From the NCBI GenBank assembly GCA_943328885.2, contig CALQBT020000212.1, positions 1 to 5,463 of the forward strand: a stretch of DNA of 5,463 bases. The letters are read 5' to 3'. This DNA is from Bordetella parapertussis (GTDB lineage Bacteria; Pseudomonadota; Gammaproteobacteria; Burkholderiales; Burkholderiaceae_C). The notes under the pieces were generated by a model. The model worked only from the letters and a program-made list of their open reading frames with translations, was not told where the DNA came from and did no database searches. The position numbers were made by a program, and so were the translations under genes. Every line of letters starts with the position of its first letter. The stretch's first letter is position 1. Positions 1-5,463 of the stretch are shown here, in pieces.

Positions 1-1034
<1,034 letters not shown>

Positions 1035-1039
1035 GCCGA

Positions 1040-1045
1040 ATTGTA
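1040..1045 (-). promoter_or_regulatory. Candidate -10 box (TACAAT) for metH, positioned for a leaderless transcript
   Basis: On the minus strand TACAAT matches the sigma-70 -10 consensus at five of six positions. Only five bases (TCGGC) separate it from the metH ATG, so the expected start of transcription falls on or next to the A of the ATG. The -35 region (around 1063-1068) has no good TTGACA match. The rest of the 99-base gap to the DUF3108 stop shows no clear riboswitch, hairpin terminator or T-tract. This is inferred from sequence pattern only. Confidence 0.4.
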
Positions 1046-1133
1046 GGAGGCAGGTTCATGCTGAATGTGCGACGGCAAGCACGCGAACGCACGGGATCGA
1101 CGCAGCCGTAGCGGCGGTCGGGTCTGGCCAGCG

Positions 1134-2174
1134 TCAGTTCGCAGCTTGAGGCTCGGCCGCCAGTCGCAGCTCAAACACCTGCGCTGATCGCAGAAAGGTG
1201 AAACGCAGCTGCACCGGCCAGTGACCCTGCGCGGCACCGAACCAGATCTCGACCCGCTGGCCCGTGAGCTGCTCGGGCTCGCGCAGCCAATGCCGGACCG
1301 ACTGCAGGCCGAGCGCCGTGTCGACTTGTTCTGGTCCCTGGTCGACAAAGCGCCACAGCTCGCCGACGCCGCGGGCATCGACGACGAACAACGTGAATTC
1401 GGGCATCCGGGCGGCCACAGGGTCCGTGGCCGCGATGATCGCCACGGCCTGCACCAACCAGCTCAGCCGGTCTTGGGCGCCGGGCCAGGCGGGGTAATCG
1501 ACCGAAGGGCCTGAAAAGCTGATGCGGCCGACATCGCGCCGGAAGTTCGCGGCCAGCGTGCCGCGACCGCGCCGTCGATCGGTGAAGCGCTCGGGCGCCA
1601 AGCCGGCGGCGTCAAAGCCGCCGCTGCTGCGCTGCTCGATCAGCGGCTGCTCACGCAGACCCCGGCCTGCGAGCTCCAGCCCGTAAACCTGGCCGTCGTG
1701 GCGCCAAGCCAGGCTGGCCTCGCCATGCTGGCCGCTGACGCGCAGTGCATAGCGCAGCAGCACCGGTGCCGGGATCTTGGTCGGGTAGACCGGCGGCGCC
1801 TGCCCCGGCGGCGGCGCGTCGGCCGGGGCAGGCGCAGGGTTCGCGGGCTCGGCGCGATCCTGCTCATCGGTCGCAGCGACTCGTGGCTCGGGCAAGGCAC
1901 CCGGCGAGTCCGCGGCGGCGCCCTGAACCACCGGGGGCACGGGCATGACGACCGGCCCAGGCACGACGGGCCGCACGGGCTCGACCCGCACGACAGACCT
2001 GACCTGCACCACAGCCGCGTGAACCCCTGCCGGGCGCAGCCGGCCGCCCACCAGACCGTCGATCAGCCAGCCATGCAGACACAGCGCGGCCACCGCCAGC
2101 AAGCCCGGCGCCACCCAGCGCCGGCGCCGTGCAGGCGGCTCATCACGTCCCTCGGGACCCAGCAGCGCGCGCAT
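1134..2174 (-). CDS. DUF3108-family envelope protein with N-terminal membrane anchor and proline-rich spacer
   Basis: This is a 346-residue protein of unknown biochemical function. A basic N-terminus (RRRR at residues 16-19) is followed by one hydrophobic segment (about 20-42), which suggests a signal anchor that places the rest in the periplasm. Residues 60-137 form a Pro/Ala/Val-rich, low-complexity spacer reminiscent of TonB. The C-terminal 200 residues (about 138-340) match what I recall of Burkholderiales DUF3108 proteins: RYALRVSGQHGEASLAWRHD, GLAPERFTDRRRG, FSGPSVDYPAWPGAQDRLSW, a VVDARG segment and a final VFELRL strand. The pattern is beta-rich. I chose ATG 2174; GTG at 2189, five codons upstream in the same frame, is an alternative, and neither has a clear Shine-Dalgarno sequence. 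The gene diverges from the FAH-family gene and precedes metH on the same strand, so it could share a transcript with metH, although metH appears to have its own promoter. The family assignment is fairly sure; the function is unknown. Confidence 0.87.
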   Translation of the reverse strand: MRALLGPEGRDEPPARRRRWVAPGLLAVAALCLHGWLIDGLVGGRLRPAGVHAAVVQVRSVVRVEPVRPVVPGPVVMPVPPVVQGAAADSPGALPEPRVAATDEQDRAEPANPAPAPADAPPPGQAPPVYPTKIPAPVLLRYALRVSGQHGEASLAWRHDGQVYGLELAGRGLREQPLIEQRSSGGFDAAGLAPERFTDRRRGRGTLAANFRRDVGRISFSGPSVDYPAWPGAQDRLSWLVQAVAIIAATDPVAARMPEFTLFVVDARGVGELWRFVDQGPEQVDTALGLQSVRHWLREPEQLTGQRVEIWFGAAQGHWPVQLRFTFLRSAQVFELRLAAEPQAAN

Positions 2175-2182
2175 CCGACAAT
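2154..2182 (+). promoter_or_regulatory. Possible sigma-70 promoter for the FAH-family gene, inside the divergent start region
   Basis: GGGACC (2154-2159) and GACAAT (2177-2182), 17 bases apart, are a weak -35/-10 pair: three and four matches to consensus. Transcription would start near 2189 and give a leader of about 43 bases to the ATG at 2232. The element overlaps the start of the divergent DUF3108 gene, because only 57 bases separate the two start codons, so the two promoters probably lie back to back. I could not pick a convincing promoter for the minus-strand gene. Confidence 0.25.
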
Positions 2183-2231
2183 GCTGCACCGACGCCCAGG
2201 CGGCGACAAGTACCTTCAGGCCCGCACACCG

Positions 2232-3212
2232 ATGAAACTCGCCACCTACAAAGACGGCTCACGCGACGGCCAGTTGGTCGTGGTCTCGCGCGACCTCAGC
2301 CAGGCGCACCATGCCAGCGCCACCGCCACCCGACTGCAGCAGGTGCTCGACGACTGGAATTTCCTGTCGCCGCAACTGCAAGACCTGTACGTCAGCCTCA
2401 ACCAGGGCCGCTCGCGCCACGCCTTCAGCTTCGACCCGCAGCAGTGCATGGCACCGCTGCCCCGGGCCTACCAATGGGTCGAGGGCTCGGCTTACGGCCA
2501 GCCCCCTGAACTGCCGGCCCAAGCCCAAGGCGCCAGCGACGATTTCCTCGGTCCTTGCGATCCGGCCTGGTTCGCCGATGAACGCTGGGGCATAGACTTC
2601 GGCGCCGGCCTGGCCGCGATCACGGACGATCTCGAGACCGGCGCCGACCCGGACCAGGCTTTGGACAGCGTGCGGCTGCTGATGCTGGCCAACAGCTGGC
2701 ACTTGCGACACCTGGTGCGCGCCGGCCTAGCGGGCGCTCCCTCAAACAGCCTGGCGACCGCCGCCTTCAGCCCAGTGGCCGTCACGCCCGACGAACTGGG
2801 CCCGGCCTGGAAAGGCGGCCGGGTGCACCTGACGCTGCAATCGGCCTTGAACGGCCAGAAGATCGGCCTGTGCGAAGCCGGCCCGGAGATGACATCGCCG
2901 TTCGGCCCGCTGATCTCCGATCTGGCCAAGACCCGCAGGCTGCGCGCCGGCAGCATCGTCGGCACGGGTCGGGTGAGCAACCGGGACGCAGCCAAGGGCT
3001 TTTGCTGCATCGCCGACAAGCGCGCGGCCGAAACCCTGAGACCAGGCCAAGCGCACAGCCCTTACCTCCGGCCAGGCGACACGGTACGCATCGAGATGAA
3101 GGGCCTCGACGGTCTGAGCGTCTTCGGTGCGATCGAGCAAGCAGTGGCTGGGCCGATGGGCTTGAACACGGACCCACCGGCCGACGCGCGCGGCGGTGAA
3201 AGCAACGCATGA
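2232..3212 (+). CDS. Fumarylacetoacetate hydrolase-family protein lacking catalytic and metal-binding residues (probable pseudoenzyme)
   Basis: This 326-residue protein follows the bacterial FAH-family fold. It has the N-terminal FAA_hydrolase_N-like start MKLATYKDGSRDGQLVVVSR, QWVEGSAY (81-88), SDDFLGP (102-108), WGIDF (119-123), AFSPVAVTPDELGPAW (178-193), GSIVGTGRVSN (240-250) and GDTVRIEM (282-289) with FGAIEQAV (298-305). Family members normally bind Mg or Ca and cleave C-C bonds of diketo acids. Here the metal E-x-E is G124-A-G126, the N-D metal Asp is S155, the N-terminal metal Asp is E84, the general-base His is P91, the catalytic Lys is L174, and about 16 residues around the active-site Arg are missing. 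Hydrolase activity is therefore doubtful. The frame is intact, with ordinary codon use and a short extra C-terminal tail (306-326), so it is not a decaying gene. ATG 2232 fits the family start; the frame is open further upstream, but that part is antisense to DUF3108. Its stop overlaps the protease start. The fold call is sure; the role is unknown. Confidence 0.92.
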   Translation: MKLATYKDGSRDGQLVVVSRDLSQAHHASATATRLQQVLDDWNFLSPQLQDLYVSLNQGRSRHAFSFDPQQCMAPLPRAYQWVEGSAYGQPPELPAQAQGASDDFLGPCDPAWFADERWGIDFGAGLAAITDDLETGADPDQALDSVRLLMLANSWHLRHLVRAGLAGAPSNSLATAAFSPVAVTPDELGPAWKGGRVHLTLQSALNGQKIGLCEAGPEMTSPFGPLISDLAKTRRLRAGSIVGTGRVSNRDAAKGFCCIADKRAAETLRPGQAHSPYLRPGDTVRIEMKGLDGLSVFGAIEQAVAGPMGLNTDPPADARGGESNA

Positions 3213-3694
3213 CCGAGTTTCCGCGCACACTCAAGCACATCACGCTCTGGCTGGTGCTGGGCACGGGCTTGTTCCTGGCGGTGCAGGCTTGGCAGGCTCA
3301 GCAGCGCCGCAGCCAGTTCAGCGCCCAGGGTGGGGTGATCGAACTGCGTCGCGGGCCCGACGGGCATTTCCACTGGCCAGGCCAGGTCAACGGCGTGGCC
3401 TTGGAGTTTCTGGTCGACACCGGCGCGACCCGCAGCGCGCTGCCGCAGGCGCTGGCCCGGTCTGCCGGCCTGGTGCCCGAGAGACAGGTGCAGTCGTCGA
3501 CCGCAGGTGGCACGGTCCAGGGCTGGGTCGGCCGAGCCGACCTGCAACTGCAAGGTGGCGTGCGGGTCGAGCGCCTCCCTATCACCGTGCTGCCGGCGCT
3601 GGGTTCGCCGCTGCTGGGCATGGACGTGCTGGGCCAGCTGCAGTTCAGCCAGCAAGATGGCGTGCTGCGGTTGCGCCCCCCCGAGCGCTGGTGA
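3209..3694 (+). CDS. Membrane-anchored retropepsin-like aspartic protease (clan AA, TIGR02281-like)
   Basis: This is a 161-residue single-domain aspartic protease, presumably a homodimer like the retroviral enzymes. One hydrophobic segment (about residues 11-29, TLWLVLGTGLFLAVQAW within it) acts as an N-terminal anchor, so the catalytic part most likely faces the periplasm. The active-site motif is EFLVDTGATRSALP (66-79) with catalytic Asp70. The usual C-terminal element of the family follows: SPLLGMDVLGQLQF (133-146), then a short beta hairpin ending in RLRPPERW. The length fits the family. The ATG lies inside the stop of the FAH-family gene (ATGA, 3209-3212), so translation is probably coupled and the two are almost certainly on one mRNA. 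The upstream sequence GGCGGTGAAAGC offers only a weak ribosome-binding site, consistent with coupling. Substrates of such bacterial proteases are mostly unknown, and none can be read from this sequence. Confidence 0.9.
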   Translation: MTEFPRTLKHITLWLVLGTGLFLAVQAWQAQQRRSQFSAQGGVIELRRGPDGHFHWPGQVNGVALEFLVDTGATRSALPQALARSAGLVPERQVQSSTAGGTVQGWVGRADLQLQGGVRVERLPITVLPALGSPLLGMDVLGQLQFSQQDGVLRLRPPERW

Positions 3695-3724
3695 GCGTCA
3701 ACTCGTTCAATACCGAATCAGCCA

Positions 3725-3740
3725 GCGGGTCACACCCCGC
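3725..3740. other. Small perfect inverted repeat in the gap between protease and phaM-like gene
   Basis: GCGGG and CCCGC form a five-base stem around a six-base loop (TCACAC) about 30 bases after the protease stop. No T-tract follows, so it does not qualify as an intrinsic terminator. It could be an operator half-site pair or chance in GC-rich DNA. The rest of the 103-base gap (3695-3797) holds a TACCAT sequence at 3757-3762 that could serve as a -10 box, though no fitting -35 precedes it. Confidence 0.2.
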
Positions 3741-3785
3741 ATCCCGGCGCTGCGACTACCATCGAGCCACAGTCCACCCAACCCC

Positions 3786-3791
3786 GAGGAG
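3786..3791 (+). promoter_or_regulatory. Strong ribosome-binding site (GAGGAG) that fixes a GTG start
   Basis: GAGGAG lies six bases before GTG at 3798. This is the best Shine-Dalgarno match serving a gene in the window. It supports the GTG start over the in-frame ATG at 3828, which has no such element at the right distance and would remove ten residues. Confidence 0.8.
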
Positions 3792-3797
3792 ACGCTT

Positions 3798-4499
3798 GTG
3801 ACCGACCCCACTGCCGCTTTCATCAAGATGGTGCCGGGCTTCGACTTCCTGACCGGATTGGTCAAGAACGCCGGTGCCGCGATGCCCAACGTCGGCCAGT
3901 GGGTCGCGCCCACGCTTGACCCGCAGGAACTGGAAAAGCGCATCAGCGAGCTGCGCACCGTGCAGTTCTGGCTCGAGCAGAACGCGCGCCTGCTCGGCAC
4001 GACGATCCAGGCGCTGGAAGTTCAGCGCATGACGCTGGCCACTCTCAAGAGCATGAATGTCTCGTTCGCTGACCTGACCGAATCGCTCAAGGTCAAGGTG
4101 CCCGAGGCCGCACCCGCACCCGCGCCCACGCCACAGGCCAGCAAACCCGCCGCCAGCGCCGAGGGCGCCGCCGCCAAGCCCGGCGTGGTCGACCCGATGC
4201 AGTGGTGGGGGGCGCTGACCCAGCAGTTCACCGAACTGGCGAGCAACGCCATGAAGGAGGGCAACACCGACGCGGCCCGCAAGCTCGCAGGCGCGATGGT
4301 CCAGCAAGGGGTCGATGCCGCAGGCCAGGCGCTGAAAAAAGCCGCCTCGATGCCGATGGCCGCCGCCCAGCGCGCAGCCTCAGCCGCGCAGGACCCGGCC
4401 GGTGCCAAGCCAGCCGTGCCCCCGCGCGCAGCGGCCACGAGCGCTCGCCCGGCCGCCGCCAAACCCGCCGCCAAAACCCGCAGCCGCAAGACCGGCTGA
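3798..4499 (+). CDS. phaM: PhaM-like polyhydroxyalkanoate granule regulatory protein
   Basis: This 233-residue protein resembles the PhaM family, known from Cupriavidus (Ralstonia) to sit on PHA granules, activate the PHA synthase PhaC and bind DNA, which helps distribute granules at division. The N-terminus carries FIKMVPGFDFLTGLVKNA (8-25). The family core is APTLDPQELEKRISELRTVQ (37-56) followed by FWLEQN and TIQALEVQRMTLATLKSMN (69-87), a helical, coiled-coil-like stretch. A Pro/Ala linker (102-130) leads to a second block, DPMQWWGALTQQFTELASNA (132-151). The C-terminus (about 180-233) is rich in Ala, Pro, Lys and Arg (AAAKPAAKTRSRKTG), like the histone-H1-like DNA-binding tail of PhaM. 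The GTG start is set by GAGGAG six bases upstream. The FIST gene follows after 37 bases on the same strand and may be co-transcribed. A general phasin is the alternative, but the core and the basic tail together favour PhaM. No PHA synthase gene is in the window. Confidence 0.85.
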   Translation: MTDPTAAFIKMVPGFDFLTGLVKNAGAAMPNVGQWVAPTLDPQELEKRISELRTVQFWLEQNARLLGTTIQALEVQRMTLATLKSMNVSFADLTESLKVKVPEAAPAPAPTPQASKPAASAEGAAAKPGVVDPMQWWGALTQQFTELASNAMKEGNTDAARKLAGAMVQQGVDAAGQALKKAASMPMAAAQRAASAAQDPAGAKPAVPPRAAATSARPAAAKPAAKTRSRKTG

Positions 4500-4536
4500 T
4501 CCGCAAACGACCCAGACCGGCCCACGCCGCGAGCCC

Positions 4537-5463
4537 ATGCAAAGCTTCATCACCGCCCACGCCACCCATCCCGACGCCCACATGGCGCTGGCCTTGGCGG
4601 CGGCACAGATCGACGCCCAGCGCGCCGAGCGCCAGCCGCCGTTCGCCGCGACACTGGGGTTGATCTACCTCACGGACCGGCTGGCGCCAAAGGCCGATGC
4701 GCTGCTGGCCGAGTTGCAGCAGCGCTGGCCAGGCGTGCACTGGGTCGGCAATGTCGGGGTCGGCGTGCTCGCCGGCAGCGTCGAATATTTCGATGAGCCG
4801 GCGCTGGCGCTGATGCTGTGCGACCTGCCGGCCGCAAGCTTCCAGGTCTTCAACGGCCGCCAGCCGATCCAGAGCGGATTCGCCCACAGCGCGCTGGTCC
4901 ACGCCGACCCTGGCACCCACGACCTCGAAGAGCTGATCGCCGAGTTGGCCGGCCGCACCAGCAGCGGCTATCTGTTCGGCGGCGTGGCCGCGTCGCGCAG
5001 CCGCCAACTGCACATCGCCGACGGGGTGTTCGAGGGTGGGCTGTCCGGGGTGGCTTTTGCGCCGGCCGCGCAGGGCACGGCGCTGCGCCTGGTCTCGCGC
5101 GTGACCCAGGGCTGCCAGCCGCTGGGGCCGGTGCGGCGCATCACCGCGTCCGAACGCAACCTGGTGCTCGAACTCGATGACCAGCCAGCGCTGCCGCTGT
5201 TGCTGGCCGAACTCGGCGTCACGCTCGATCAGCCGCAGACGGCCCTGGCCGCGCTGCGCAGCACCCTGGTGGGCTTGACCGAGGGCGGCGACACGATGCT
5301 GTCGCGCGGCGGCCAGTTTGGCGCCGACACCCGGGTTCGCCACCTGATCGGCATCGACCCGGCGCGCCAGGGCATTGCGATCGCCGACCAAGCCGAGGCT
5401 GGCCAGCAACTCGCTTTTTGCCGCCGCGATGTCGCGGCCGCGCGGCGCGACCTGGTGCGCATC
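4537..5463 (+). CDS. FIST-domain signal transduction/sensory protein, partial at the right edge
   Basis: The frame is open from ATG 4537 to the end of the window (309 residues). The protein matches the FIST family, in which FIST_N and FIST_C domains are proposed to bind small ligands such as amino acids in sensory proteins. The FIST_N part covers about residues 35-200: TLGLIYLTD, a HWVGNVGVGVLAG segment (68-80) where the family has its Gly-rich turn, and GYLFGGVAA (144-152). The FIST_C part begins with ITASERNLVLELDDQPALPL (202-221), typical of the R-x-V-x-E-L-D-G-x-P-A-L motif although D replaces the usual G. It continues with HLIGIDPARQGIAIAD and RRDVAAARRDLVRI at the edge. No signal peptide or membrane segment is visible, so it looks cytosolic and stand-alone. 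Known homologues are about 380-400 residues, so most of the protein is present. No good Shine-Dalgarno precedes the ATG. The 37-base gap after phaM suggests a shared transcript. Its ligand and output partner are unknown. Confidence 0.9.
   Translation, partial: MQSFITAHATHPDAHMALALAAAQIDAQRAERQPPFAATLGLIYLTDRLAPKADALLAELQQRWPGVHWVGNVGVGVLAGSVEYFDEPALALMLCDLPAASFQVFNGRQPIQSGFAHSALVHADPGTHDLEELIAELAGRTSSGYLFGGVAASRSRQLHIADGVFEGGLSGVAFAPAAQGTALRLVSRVTQGCQPLGPVRRITASERNLVLELDDQPALPLLLAELGVTLDQPQTALAALRSTLVGLTEGGDTMLSRGGQFGADTRVRHLIGIDPARQGIAIADQAEAGQQLAFCRRDVAAARRDLVRI

Noticed and set aside
1045..1111. A perfect AGGAGG (1045-1050) followed by ATG at 1058 and a 17-codon frame on the plus strand.
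   Set aside because: The AGGAGG is the complement of the CCTCC before the metH -10 box, the peptide is Arg-rich with no hydrophobic or leader-like pattern, and no plus-strand gene lies downstream for it to regulate. Probably chance.
1035..1133. A cobalamin or SAM riboswitch upstream of metH.
   Set aside because: The gap is 99 bases, too short for a cobalamin riboswitch, and I see no B12-box-like or SAM-type core. The close TACAAT box also argues for a leaderless start.
1698..2231. Open upstream extension of the FAH-family reading frame (178 extra codons).
   Set aside because: It lies antisense to the DUF3108 gene, and its translation is Arg/His/Pro-rich with no family features. The FAH homology starts at the ATG at 2232. 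Long open frames opposite real genes are common at this GC content.
3725..3740. Inverted repeat after the protease as an intrinsic terminator.
   Set aside because: The stem is only five base pairs and no run of T follows on either strand.
3196..3801. A 201-codon plus-strand frame overlapping the aspartic protease.
   Set aside because: The protease frame holds the LVDTGAT and GMDVLG motifs and a proper start; the other frame gives an Arg/Ala/Gly-rich product with no motif.
4228..5409. A 393-codon open frame on the minus strand opposite phaM and the FIST gene.
   Set aside because: Its product is Ala/Arg/Gln-rich without recognisable motifs, and it runs across two well-supported genes on the plus strand. 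It is a GC-driven antisense shadow.

Overview
The window is GC-rich (roughly two thirds G+C by eye). It carries six densely packed protein genes with strong G/C third-position codon use, and none looks like a mobile element. The gene content suggests a betaproteobacterium of the order Burkholderiales, possibly a Comamonadaceae or Rubrivivax/Leptothrix-like lineage. The pointers are a MetH homocysteine-methyltransferase module, a DUF3108 envelope protein, a PhaM-type polyhydroxyalkanoate (PHA) granule protein and a FIST-domain protein. This placement rests on recognising the families, not on a search.

Layout: on the minus strand, reading right to left, a DUF3108 protein (2174 to 1134) is followed by the N-terminal part of metH (1034 to the left edge, where it is cut). 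On the plus strand, diverging from DUF3108 across about 57 bases, come a fumarylacetoacetate-hydrolase (FAH)-family protein (2232-3212), a membrane-anchored retropepsin-like aspartic protease whose start overlaps the FAH stop by ATGA (3209-3694), a PhaM-like protein with a GTG start and strong ribosome-binding site (3798-4499), and a FIST-domain protein (4537 to the right edge, cut). There is no gene-free stretch over 300 bases, and I saw no tRNA, rRNA, CRISPR array, insertion sequence or long repeat.

The plus-strand genes may form two transcription units: FAH-like plus protease, and phaM plus FIST. A 103-base gap with no clear intrinsic terminator separates them. PhaM points to PHA storage in this organism. 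MetH handles methionine synthesis and methyl-group recycling. Nothing shows that the neighbouring genes share a pathway.

The most notable observation is in the FAH-family protein. It keeps the fold-defining sequence and an intact reading frame, but by my alignment from memory it has lost essentially every metal-binding and catalytic residue of the family: the E-x-E metal motif is G-A-G, the Asp of the N-D motif is Ser, the general-base His is Pro, the catalytic Lys is Leu, and the segment carrying the active-site Arg is shortened. It looks like a maintained pseudoenzyme, translationally coupled to a protease. A second, smaller observation is a TACAAT box placed so that metH mRNA may be leaderless.
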